Source: Psychrobacter arcticus 273-4 (GTDB lineage: Bacteria; Pseudomonadota; Gammaproteobacteria; Pseudomonadales; Moraxellaceae). From it: a DNA stretch of 64,000 nt. Both the position numbers and the translations under genes were made by a program. Shown piece by piece: positions 16,417-24,922 of the stretch. The number at the start of each line of letters is the position of its first letter. The first letter of the stretch is position 1. The notes under the pieces are model-generated. The model was not told the DNA's origin, did no database searches, and saw nothing but the letters and a program-made list of their open reading frames with translations. The DNA lies in the NCBI RefSeq assembly GCF_000012305.1, contig NC_007204.1:2232001-2296000 (forward strand), written 5' to 3'.

Positions 16417-17469
16417 ATGACCTCAAAACTTATGCAGACTCCAAAAGATATTCAAAACCTAGACACGCCCATGCTAACGATAGATAGCTTAATTGAGGCA
16501 CAAGTCACGTTTGTGCAGCACTGGTTACGTAAGCAAGCTGAACCGCTCAGCATGGAGGCTTGGCAATGGCTTGGTGCGCAGCCATTGTCTAAATATATCA
16601 GTAGCAATGATTTGCAACGCCTGCTTAACGATTGGCTACTAGACCATCCACTCAGCGAGGTAATGCGTGCCGATATCCGCGATATCTTGCATAGCCTTAT
16701 CTATCACCCAGCCAATGACAATGTGCCGTTATCAGAGCTTGTCGATGATACGCAAGTTGCAACGCTAGCGGACTATGTCGGCAGCCATGAGCAGCAGCGC
16801 AATATATTGATTCATACATTGGTTGGCAACGAGACATTTGCAGATTTGTTGACCCAGACGCTATATCACGCCATCAACGATTTTATGGAAAATACGCTAG
16901 ACAAAGCAGGTGGTGTTGGCAAACTGATGAAGCTTGGACGCAGCTCATTTGAAAAAGCAACGAACAGAAACCTTGATGAAAAATTGCAGACGTACTTGCA
17001 TCGCAATATTAAAGATTTGGCGCGTCGAGCCGAAGCTAATGCGCAAGAGCATTTATCCAATGAAGAGGTCGCGCGATTATTGGTCACCGGTTGGGCACGG
17101 ATTAAAGAACAACCGATTAGCCATATCCAAACCTATCTACGTGATGAGCCTGACAATAGCAGTATCGATCATATCGAAGCCAGTATTCAACAAAGCTATA
17201 ACCGCTTGCGCATGTCCCCTTATTTGCACAGTCTCGTGGCAGCAGGCGTCGATACCTGGTATCGCAATCATCAGTCCGATACCATAGCAAGTGTGGCAGC
17301 AAGCTTACATATCGACGAGCAAGCAATGGCGCAATTGAATCAGGCTCTCTTGCCTGTCATTAATGATGCACTTGATAGCACTTGGTTGACGGCACATATC
17401 CGTGAGATGCTACAGGCGTTTTATAGCCAGCCCAATATCACAGACAATTTGGGTTTTAACAACCATTAA
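16417..17469 (+). CDS. Conserved protein of unknown function, helical
   Basis: I do not recognise the family. The 350-residue product is predicted to be mainly alpha-helical and soluble, with no signal peptide, membrane segment, cysteine cluster or nucleotide-binding motif that I can see. A basic amphipathic stretch occurs near the middle (KLMKLGRSSFEKATNRNLDE). The ATG at 16417 is preferred to the TTG at 16405. It is divergent from ccmA and is followed within 6 bases by repeat copy 2. Codon use looks like its neighbours, so it is probably a lineage-specific core gene. Confidence 0.75.
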   Translation: MTSKLMQTPKDIQNLDTPMLTIDSLIEAQVTFVQHWLRKQAEPLSMEAWQWLGAQPLSKYISSNDLQRLLNDWLLDHPLSEVMRADIRDILHSLIYHPANDNVPLSELVDDTQVATLADYVGSHEQQRNILIHTLVGNETFADLLTQTLYHAINDFMENTLDKAGGVGKLMKLGRSSFEKATNRNLDEKLQTYLHRNIKDLARRAEANAQEHLSNEEVARLLVTGWARIKEQPISHIQTYLRDEPDNSSIDHIEASIQQSYNRLRMSPYLHSLVAAGVDTWYRNHQSDTIASVAASLHIDEQAMAQLNQALLPVINDALDSTWLTAHIREMLQAFYSQPNITDNLGFNNH

Positions 17470-17474
17470 TTTAC

Positions 17475-17620
17475 TATAGTCGATTCCAAATAAAGTAGAT
17501 ACATCATGTTTTGACGCGGCACTGGTGTAAATTTTTCTGGCGTGCTGTGCCTGCGCAGACAGAGGCTGCAAAAAATTTACACCAGCAATACTGTAGCGAC
17601 TTTAAAATATTTCAACTATA
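17475..17620 (+). repeat. Dispersed MITE-like element, copy 2 (divergent)
   Basis: 146 bases. The right half matches the consensus (CAGACAGAGGCTGC, TTTACACCAGCAATAC, TTTCAACTATA). The left half between TATAGTCG and CACTGGTG is replaced by unrelated sequence. It adjoins a truncated histone-deacetylase-like gene and is the oldest-looking copy in the window. Confidence 0.85.
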
Positions 17621-18052
17621 TTACTAAATCGCGGACAAGCGCAAAGAATTTTGTTTGTTGATTTGGATGTCCATCAAGGCAATGGCAATGCCAGTATCAT
17701 GGCGGATGAGCCACGCGTTTTTGTGTTTAGTATGCATGGTGCAAAGAACCATCCGTTTCGTAAGCAAGTATCAGATTTGGACATTGAACTGGATAACGAT
17801 ACTGGTGATGAGCAATATTTACAGATTTTAGCGCAGACCTTGCCAAGACTGATAATGGATTTTGCACCTGATATGATTTTTTATCAGTCGGCGGTTGATG
17901 TACTAGCAACGGATAAATTAGGTAAGTTTGGATTAACAATAGAAGGCTGCAAGGCGCGTGATGAATACGTCCTACTCTCGCTACTACTAAGCCATAAACG
18001 ACATAATTCCCTGCCAGCCCACACGTATACCAAGTACCGTGAGAATCACTAA
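17621..18052 (+). pseudogene. Truncated histone deacetylase-family protein
   Basis: The reading frame directly after repeat copy 2 encodes LLNRGQAQRILFVDLDVHQG and then a segment with FYQSAVDVLATDKLGKFGLT, both characteristic of class II HDAC/acetylpolyamine amidohydrolase proteins (metal-binding Asp-Val-His; second Asp in SAVDVL). The N-terminal half with the catalytic His-His pair is missing. The C-terminal third is also missing: similarity ends at about 17980, where the tail of the opposite-strand TSUP gene begins. No ribosome site precedes the first possible start (TTG 17651). This is a relic, not a working deacetylase. Confidence 0.85.
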
Positions 18053-18760
18053 AATAAGCTGACGAAAGCGTGCTTGCGGTAAATAACGACGCAAGCGGAT
18101 GCCAATTAAAAGCGCGGCGATTGACATGACACTCAGTAAAGTAATCAACTCCCATTCACCACTGTTCAGTGCCATGATAGGCTCACGCAATACAATGATT
18201 TGAGCGATTTTACCCAAGAAATAGCACATATTGCCGACTTTAGCGATGGTGTGCTTATCGTCGCTCGCAGACAATAAGTACATCATTAATATAGTCGACA
18301 TAGCATTGGTCGCGCCGCCAATAACTCCTGCACTAAATCCAACGATAATCAGTATAGGCTTAGTAGCAGGTAGTCGAATTTGCTTACCAAGCAAGCTACT
18401 GATGACGTAAAAGCCGATGACAGCTGCCAATACCAATAAAATATAAGCACTATCCACCCATAACAATAGCTTGGCGCCTAAAATGCTACCGAGTAGACTG
18501 GTTAACGCTAGCAGCCAATAGTGTCTGCCATAATAGATGAAATTTTGCCAAATCGTGCGACCGCCACCTGCCAGCCAAGTCATCGCATTGAGCACTAACG
18601 ATGGAAAAATGACTAATACGATGGCATGTGGCAAAGGATACATACTGGCAAGCGCGGTAGTAGTCACCAAGGTGATACCTAGGCCACTAATACCGTGTAG
18701 CAAGGATGCCAGCGCAAAAATCGCAATGAGTAATAACGTCTGGGTGCTATCGCTATCCAT
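17987..18760 (-). CDS. TSUP (TauE/SafE-type) membrane transporter
   Basis: Integral membrane protein of 257 residues with about eight helices. The two half-repeats carry the family's glycine-rich loops: LLHGISGLGITLVTTTALA at about 20-38 and GFSAGVIGGATNAMSTILMM at about 141-160. TSUP proteins are proposed to export sulfite, sulfonates or related anions; the substrate cannot be read from sequence. Its 3' end overlaps the tail of the opposite-strand HDAC relic. Repeat copy 3 lies upstream. A second member of the family is at 26449. Confidence 0.85.
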   Translation of the reverse strand: MDSDSTQTLLLIAIFALASLLHGISGLGITLVTTTALASMYPLPHAIVLVIFPSLVLNAMTWLAGGGRTIWQNFIYYGRHYWLLALTSLLGSILGAKLLLWVDSAYILLVLAAVIGFYVISSLLGKQIRLPATKPILIIVGFSAGVIGGATNAMSTILMMYLLSASDDKHTIAKVGNMCYFLGKIAQIIVLREPIMALNSGEWELITLLSVMSIAALLIGIRLRRYLPQARFRQLILVILTVLGIRVGWQGIMSFMA

Positions 18761-18902
18761 TATTTCAGCCCTATGTCAGCCCTGCCAAGCAAGACTTAAT
18801 ATCTTTTTCGATATCTATTATGCTTATGTAACAAGCCATCGTACTAATAATTGTAATCGTCACTACAATCCGCACTGTAATGAGCAGCACTGAACTGAGC
18901 AC

Positions 18903-19040
18903 TATCGTTGAAATACTTTAAAGTCGCTACCGTATTGCTGGTGCAAATTTTTTGCAGCCTCTGTCTGCGTAGGCACAGCAAGCAAGAAAAATTTGCACCA
19001 GCAATACGTGTTGTATCGATATTACTTTTCACCGACTATA
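18903..19040 (-). repeat. Dispersed 138-bp MITE-like element, copy 3
   Basis: Full-length reverse copy. One end reads TATCGTTG instead of TATAGTTG. The other end stops at 19040, the base next to the coaBC stop codon (TAG, 19041-19043). Both inner arms read CACCAGCAATACG, unlike most copies. Confidence 0.93.
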
Positions 19041-20426
19041 CTAAACATTGTGACGTTGCCAAATCGCCTCACCAATAATCGTCGTCAGCTGCTCAGCAAT
19101 TTTATCTTTACTCGCTTTATCAAGCGTGATGCTATCGTGCTCATAATGTGTTGAGAAAAAAACCTCCATCGCATTGTCATCACTGGCAAAGCCAATATCA
19201 GCACGTGAGACGTCATTGCAAGCAATCAAATCTAAATCTTTAGAGAGCAGTTTACCGCGAGCATAACGCTCAACATCTTGCGTTTCTGCCGCAAAACCAA
19301 CGACAAATAACTCGGGGTGAGCAAGCGAAATCGTCGCCAAGATATCAGGATTTTTCACCAAGCTCAGCGTCATCGCTTCTTGGGTTTTTTTAATTTTTTG
19401 CGGCGCCGCTTCTTCAGTACGATAATCAGCAACAGCAGCAGTGGCAATAAAGATATCAGCGACTTTTAAGCTGCCATCGATGATAATCTCTTCATGATCT
19501 TCACCGCAATCACAGTCGCCCTGCTGATGAGCATGTTCATGGCTGTGATCGTGAGAATGATCATGGCTGTGATCGTGAGAATGATCATGTTCCTCTTCAA
19601 GCATATACTGCAGGGCACTATGCGTGCCTGTCACACACTGCTGCGCGACCATCAGCATCTCTTCAGCTGACAATACATCAATACGCGTCACATTAAGCGG
19701 CGTTGGCAAAGCAATTTTACCACCAGCAATCAAGATAACGTCTGCCCCAGCAGCCACACAGGCACGCGCCAAAGCAAAACCCATTTTGCCAGTAGAATGA
19801 TTGGACAAATAACGCACCGGATCAATGGCTTCAACCGTTGGTCCTGCGGTAATCACCACTCTTTTACCTGCCAATAACTGAGGTGTCGTTTGCATTGCTT
19901 GAAACAGCAAAATTTCTTCTAATAGCTGTTCAGGCTCAGGCAAACGCCCTGCACCCACATCGCCGCAAGCTTGCTCACCGCTAGCAGGCGCAATGATTTG
20001 ATAATTCATATCACGCAAGGTTTGCACATTTAGATTGACCGCTGGATGCGCCCACATTTGCTGATTCATCGCCGGTGCAATGATGACTGGAGCCGGCGTT
20101 GCAAGACATACGGTCGTCAATAAATCATCTGCCATGCCCATGGCAAGGCGCGCCAAGGTATTAGCGGATGCCGGTGCTATGACTACAAGGTCTGCCCACT
20201 TAGCAAGCTCGATATGACCCATGCCCGCTTCCGCTTTTTCATCGAGTAATGAGATGTGTACCTCATTGCCAGTCAAAGCTTGTAGGGTCAACGGAGTAAT
20301 AAAAGCTTGAGCGCCCGAGGTCATAATAACGCGAACCTCAAAGCCGGCTTTGATTAATAGCCGGGCAAATACAGCAGATTTATAAGCGGCAATACCGCCA
20401 GTGATAGCAAGCAGAATATTTGACAT
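19041..20426 (-). CDS. coaBC: Bifunctional phosphopantothenoylcysteine decarboxylase/synthetase with His-rich insert
   Basis: Makes 4'-phosphopantetheine for coenzyme A. The N-terminal CoaC flavoprotein starts MSNILLAITGGIAAYKSA; the active-site region APAMNQQMWAHPA is near residues 116-128. The CoaB domain begins near residue 188 (GKRVVITAGPTVEAIDPVRY) and continues to AAVADYR and KNPDIL. Length is 461 against about 400 in E. coli. The excess is a loop at about 276-312 rich in His-Asp-Ser repeats followed by GDCDCGEDHEE, placed just before IFIATAAVADYR. It is coded in part by two perfect 24-bp repeats (19537-19584). The catalytic parts look intact. Confidence 0.95.
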   Translation of the reverse strand: MSNILLAITGGIAAYKSAVFARLLIKAGFEVRVIMTSGAQAFITPLTLQALTGNEVHISLLDEKAEAGMGHIELAKWADLVVIAPASANTLARLAMGMADDLLTTVCLATPAPVIIAPAMNQQMWAHPAVNLNVQTLRDMNYQIIAPASGEQACGDVGAGRLPEPEQLLEEILLFQAMQTTPQLLAGKRVVITAGPTVEAIDPVRYLSNHSTGKMGFALARACVAAGADVILIAGGKIALPTPLNVTRIDVLSAEEMLMVAQQCVTGTHSALQYMLEEEHDHSHDHSHDHSHDHSHEHAHQQGDCDCGEDHEEIIIDGSLKVADIFIATAAVADYRTEEAAPQKIKKTQEAMTLSLVKNPDILATISLAHPELFVVGFAAETQDVERYARGKLLSKDLDLIACNDVSRADIGFASDDNAMEVFFSTHYEHDSITLDKASKDKIAEQLTTIIGEAIWQRHNV

Positions 20427-20544
20427 AAGCGTGGCATCAGCAAAAAGTTGAAAGATAAAATTGCGCTTATAGTAACAATTATGCGATAAGTTAGGGAGAG
20501 TTTTCTGAATTTATCTCGTCGCAATGACATCTCAAGGAGTGACC

Positions 20545-21228
20545 ATGGCAATCAAAGACTGGCATGAGGATGATAGACCACGTGAGAAACTGCTAAAATT
20601 TGGCGCAGCACACTTATCTGACGCTGAAATATTAGCGATATTTTTGCGCACAGGTACACAGTCGCAGTCAGCCATCGATCTGGCTCGTCATCTGATTGAG
20701 CAATTTGGTAGCCTTGCAGAGCTTTTAGCGGCGCCGCAAGAGACTGTCCTTGCTTGTCACGGTATCGGTCCTGCCAAATACGCGCAGATACTTGCGTCAC
20801 TTGAGATAGGCAGACGCTATTTGGACAGTCAGCTGAAAACTGGTCAAGGACTTGGGCGCTCGCAAATGGTTAAGGATTATATCAGCACTCATTTGCGCGG
20901 TGAGCCGCGAGAAGTGTTTGCCGTCCTTTGCTTGGACAATGCCTTAAACTTAATAAATTTTGAGATATTGTTTACGGGCGGCATCTCCTCTTGCTCCGTT
21001 TGTATTAAGCACGTTTTGCGTCATGCGTTAAGCCATGCCACAAGCCAGCTCATTATTGCTCACAATCATCCGCATACCGATGCTACACCATCAACGGCGG
21101 ATAACCTTTTGACGTATGAGCTCAAAAAGGCTTGTGACCTCATAGATTTATCTTTGATTGACCATGTCATCGTTGGACGTAATGAGACTTTATCTTATGC
21201 TGAAAACTGTTTAGCACCTTTCGGCTGA
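20545..21228 (+). CDS. radC: RadC/YicR-family JAB-domain protein
   Basis: UPF0758 family, 227 residues. An N-terminal helix-hairpin-helix region covers about 1-95 (GPAKYAQILASLEIGRRYL). A JAB/MPN-like metallo-domain follows with LIIAHNHPHTDATPSTAD, which contains the His-x-His and Ser/Asp metal ligands. Despite the name, a role in DNA repair is disputed. ATG 20545 has AAGGAG at ideal spacing, so the in-frame ATG at 20524 is rejected. It is divergent from coaBC with a 118-base spacer, the same neighbourhood as in many gammaproteobacteria. Confidence 0.93.
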   Translation: MAIKDWHEDDRPREKLLKFGAAHLSDAEILAIFLRTGTQSQSAIDLARHLIEQFGSLAELLAAPQETVLACHGIGPAKYAQILASLEIGRRYLDSQLKTGQGLGRSQMVKDYISTHLRGEPREVFAVLCLDNALNLINFEILFTGGISSCSVCIKHVLRHALSHATSQLIIAHNHPHTDATPSTADNLLTYELKKACDLIDLSLIDHVIVGRNETLSYAENCLAPFG

Positions 21229-21552
21229 AAATTAGGGCCTGTTGAACATTGAGTTATATCAACAAATCTTGATACATATTATCGACACAGCGTAGCGTTT
21301 TCGCTCTTGATAGTTATAAACAACTGTTTCATATTAGTAGTTAACTTTATTTTTGGGAAAGCCTTTATTCTCAAAATAAAGTTTTAATTTTAGAGCAGCG
21401 ACAGCTGAAATCACCCATTTCAAAAAATAAAAACTATTATCTACTATAAAAAAGAACGGCTGGAATACACAACAACAATCATATTTATTTCAAACTTTCT
21501 TATTCACTTATATTTTTACGCTTTTTTATTGAGCGTTGCAAAGGAGACAGTT
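21229..21552. other. Spacer before fadE, no gene seen
   Basis: AT-rich, non-coding. It must hold the fadE promoter. I saw no convincing FadR-like operator or terminator. The GGGCCTGTTGAACATT stretch near 21234 resembles ends of some transposable elements but has no partner end here. Confidence 0.4.
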
Positions 21553-24537
21553 ATGGCCATTGGCTTATTTATTTTGGCAGTCATCATTCAATTAGCCATG
21601 GTCTTGGCCATCTTTTTGTTGTCGTTATCGCGTGTCACAGGCAGCGTCGTTGCCTTAATTACTGTCCTCGTTACTGCTTTTATCAGTCCATGGTCACTTA
21701 TCTTAGGTCTACCCATTGCGCTACTTTGCCTAGTGCTGCTTATCACCCCTATCCGTCAAAGCTTGATTACCAAGCCTGTCTATAAAGCATTGGGCGGCGC
21801 GATGCCAAGTATGAGTGACACAGAGCGTGAAGCGCTTGATGCAGGCACCAGCTGGTGGGAAAAAGAGCTGTTTATGGGTGCGCCTGATTGGGATACCTTT
21901 GCAAAATACCCCTATCCAGAATTATCAAAAGAAGAACAGAGCTTTATAGACAACGAAGTAGAAGTACTTTGCGCAATGCTTGATGAGTGGCAAATTCATC
22001 ATGAAGATAAAGAATTGTCACCAGAGGCGTGGCGATTTATCAAAGCTAATGGCTTTTTGGGTTTAATTATTCCCAAAGAATATGGTGGATTGGAATTTAG
22101 CTCGTATGCCCAAAGTCGGGTGATGAGTAAAATTGCATCTCGCTCGCCGACTGCCGCAGTGACTTGTATGGTACCAAACTCACTCGGTCCTGGTGAGCTA
22201 TTGATGCATTACGGTACCGATGAGCAAAAGCAACGCTGGCTACCTGGTCTGGCTAAAGGTGAAGAAGTTCCGTGCTTTGGTTTGACAGGTCCAGAAGCTG
22301 GATCTGATGCCGGTGCTATTCCTGATACCGGTGTGGTTTGTTATGGGCTACATGAAGGCGAGCAAGCGCTTGGTCTGCGGATGAATTTTTCTAAGCGCTG
22401 GATTACTTTAGCGCCTATCGCTACAGTGGTAGGTTTGGCGTTTAAACTGCATGACCCTGAAGGCCTGCTTGGTGATGCTGAAAAAACCGATTATGGTATT
22501 ACTTGTGCGCTGGTGCCAGCCAGCCATCAAGGGGTCATTATTGGTCCACGGCACAATCCAATCGGTTCGCCATTTATGAATGGGACAGTCGATGGTCAAG
22601 ATGTCTTTATACCACTAGATTATATTATCGGTGGGGTTGAAAATGCAGGACGCGGTTGGCGGATGCTGATGGAGTGCTTGGGTGTCGGTCGCGGAATCTC
22701 ATTGCCTGCCCTATCAACTTCAGCCAGTGAAATGAGCTATTTGTCTGTTAGTGCCTTTGCAAAGGTTCGTGAGCAGTTTAAAATCTCCGTCGGTAAATTT
22801 GAAGGCGTGCAAGATGCCACCAGCCGCATTGCCAGTAATACTTATATGTTAGAAGCCTTTCGGCATATGGTCACTTGTGGTCTAAATCAAGGTGGTACAC
22901 CATCAGTAATGACAGCAATGGCAAAATACTATGCCACCGAGACCATGCGTTCAGTGATTAATGATGGTATGGATGTCGTTGGTGGTCGCGCTGTACAAAT
23001 GGGACCACGTAATTTTTTAGCGATTCCTTATCAAGCCATTCCTGTATCGATTACCGTTGAAGGTGCCAATATATTGACACGCTCATTGATGATTTTTGGT
23101 CAAGGTGCCATGCGATGCCACCCTTATCTATTCGATGAGCTACAACTGTTGCAAAGCGAAGATAAAGAAGGCGCGCTTAAGCAGTTCGATAACTTATTCT
23201 TTAAGCATTTAGGTTATACCTTTAATCGCGGTGCCAAAGCATTTGTCGCAGGCTACGTCGGTGGCAGCAATGATGCGCCAAGCTTTTCGGACAATTTTAC
23301 CCGTCCTTATTATAAGGACATCAACCGCTTAAGCGCAGGCTTTGCTTTAACCGCTGACATGTCTTTAGGGTTGCTTGCTGGTGATTTAAAACGTAAAGAG
23401 ATGCTCTCTGGACGCTTAGCAGACATCCACTCTCATCTGTTTATCTGTACAGCAATTTTACAATTTTATGAATATGGCAGTAAATCAGTCGCTGAACGCT
23501 TACATGCTGAAGTGGCGCTAAAAAATAGCCTTTACACTATTCAAGAAGCATTCCTCTCTTTATTTGCCAACTTCCCAAATCGTATGGCAGCCAATTTGGT
23601 GAGCTTTGTTACTTTCCCAAGTGGTCGTATCTTTGCGCCAGTGAGCGATGCGCTAAAACGCCAATTGGGCGATACCTTTATGGATGATTTTGAAGCCAAT
23701 CCTTTTCGCGATTACCTTAAAACCATGGTGTATTATAATACTGAGCCCGATGATGTCACGGGGCGTATGGAGCATGCCTATCAAATACTGCTCGAAGTCG
23801 AACCTCTATGGCAAAAATTTAAGAAAGCGGAACATAAAGACAGCTTTGAAGGTTTGACCTTTGAAGACCATGTGGTTTATGCCAGTCAAAATGGTGATAT
23901 TACTGAAGAAGAAGCTGAGCAGCTGATAACCTATAATGCGATACGCTATGATTCATTATTGACCGATGTATTTGATAAACATTTATCCAAAGTGCAAGAA
24001 CGTGAAAACCCGCACAGTCTAGAGAATGCCGTACATAGGCTAACTGACTATGCTGAGTTAAAGAGTCATGCTGAGTTAAAGAGTCATGCTGAGTTAAAGA
24101 GTCATGCTGAGTTAAAGAGTCATGCTGAGTTAAAGAGTCATGCTCAGTTAAACCAGGCATTAAGCGCTGATAACTTGCAGCAGACCTCTGCAAATATGGC
24201 ATCAATGCCAGATAGTAACCAACCAACAGGAGATGCTAACCCTGATCATGGCTATGAGAGTGATGGCGATGTAAAAATGGTGAATGAGCAAGATACTGCC
24301 AAGGAAATTAATGCACAGACTGATTTTCAGGACTCACATCCTGAAATAGAAGCCCTTGGCTCGCGTCACCGTGATGCAGCATCACACTTGAATGAACGTA
24401 TGAGTTACAACCATCGCCTGAACAAAGATAAATTTGTTAGCCCAGATAGTGGGCAAGCCGATCACGCGCAGCAAACAGAAAGTAGTGACCCTACATGGAA
24501 AGATGGTTTGCGCCGTGATGAAAACGACAATGTATAA
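21553..24537 (+). CDS. fadE: Membrane-bound acyl-CoA dehydrogenase FadE with C-terminal extension
   Basis: First oxidation step of fatty-acid beta-oxidation. The N-terminus has two or three hydrophobic helices (about 1-70), as in E. coli FadE. The flavin dehydrogenase body follows, with the conserved stretch GLTGPEAGSDAGAIPDTG near residue 245 and EGANILTRSLMIFGQGAMR near 512. At 994 residues it is about 180 longer than the E. coli enzyme. The extra part is a polar tail after about residue 825, beginning with five perfect ELKSHA units and continuing acidic and Gln/Asp-rich. ATG 21553 has AAGGAG upstream. Substrate activation could come from the FadD paralogues at the right end. Confidence 0.93.
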   Translation: MAIGLFILAVIIQLAMVLAIFLLSLSRVTGSVVALITVLVTAFISPWSLILGLPIALLCLVLLITPIRQSLITKPVYKALGGAMPSMSDTEREALDAGTSWWEKELFMGAPDWDTFAKYPYPELSKEEQSFIDNEVEVLCAMLDEWQIHHEDKELSPEAWRFIKANGFLGLIIPKEYGGLEFSSYAQSRVMSKIASRSPTAAVTCMVPNSLGPGELLMHYGTDEQKQRWLPGLAKGEEVPCFGLTGPEAGSDAGAIPDTGVVCYGLHEGEQALGLRMNFSKRWITLAPIATVVGLAFKLHDPEGLLGDAEKTDYGITCALVPASHQGVIIGPRHNPIGSPFMNGTVDGQDVFIPLDYIIGGVENAGRGWRMLMECLGVGRGISLPALSTSASEMSYLSVSAFAKVREQFKISVGKFEGVQDATSRIASNTYMLEAFRHMVTCGLNQGGTPSVMTAMAKYYATETMRSVINDGMDVVGGRAVQMGPRNFLAIPYQAIPVSITVEGANILTRSLMIFGQGAMRCHPYLFDELQLLQSEDKEGALKQFDNLFFKHLGYTFNRGAKAFVAGYVGGSNDAPSFSDNFTRPYYKDINRLSAGFALTADMSLGLLAGDLKRKEMLSGRLADIHSHLFICTAILQFYEYGSKSVAERLHAEVALKNSLYTIQEAFLSLFANFPNRMAANLVSFVTFPSGRIFAPVSDALKRQLGDTFMDDFEANPFRDYLKTMVYYNTEPDDVTGRMEHAYQILLEVEPLWQKFKKAEHKDSFEGLTFEDHVVYASQNGDITEEEAEQLITYNAIRYDSLLTDVFDKHLSKVQERENPHSLENAVHRLTDYAELKSHAELKSHAELKSHAELKSHAELKSHAQLNQALSADNLQQTSANMASMPDSNQPTGDANPDHGYESDGDVKMVNEQDTAKEINAQTDFQDSHPEIEALGSRHRDAASHLNERMSYNHRLNKDKFVSPDSGQADHAQQTESSDPTWKDGLRRDENDNV
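24051..24152 (+). repeat. 18-bp in-frame tandem repeat in fadE
   Basis: TGCTGAGTTAAAGAGTCA occurs five times in a row without a mismatch and then degenerates (TGCTCAGTTAAACC). It encodes the hexapeptide ELKSHA. The unit length is a multiple of three, so copy changes keep the frame. Confidence 0.97.
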
Positions 24538-24584
24538 TTAGGATTAGTCTACCTATCGTTATCTATCTATATTGATTGCAGTAA

Positions 24585-24616
24585 GCGAGGTGGCATCAGA
24601 GTCATCTCGCTTTTTT
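24585..24616 (+). terminator. Intrinsic terminator after fadE
   Basis: A 10-bp stem (GCGAGGTGGC against GTCATCTCGC, with G-U pairs) and a 6-base loop are followed by TTTTTT. It lies 50 bases after the fadE stop. The rest of the spacer to 24922 shows nothing recognisable. Confidence 0.85.
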
Positions 24617-24922
24617 ATTTGAACCGCTCATATTACTTTTCTCCGTTTCTTTAACAGTGCTTCGTTCAGTCAAATTTATATAAATTATTGACGGATAAAA
24701 AACCTCAAACATACTAATCTTGTAAAGTCACGCCAATTAAATCATAAAAAAATCTTGCAGTATCCCTAACTATTCTTTTATATTGTCCCCCAAAATCTGA
24801 CTTGATTGTCAGGTCATATATTTATAGACGTCACAACAACAGTAATGACAGAAATATTGCACTCATATTGAGCGCGCTATTGTGTCTATTGTTGTGCGTA
24901 ACGGACACCAAGGATAGCGTTT

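Noticed and set aside
17651..18052. Functional deacetylase
   Set aside because: Lacks the N-terminal half with the catalytic histidines and the C-terminal part.
23900..24226. Minus-strand ORF with repeated HDSLTQ
   Set aside because: Antisense shadow of the ELKSHA repeat in fadE; a unit length divisible by three keeps frames open on both strands.
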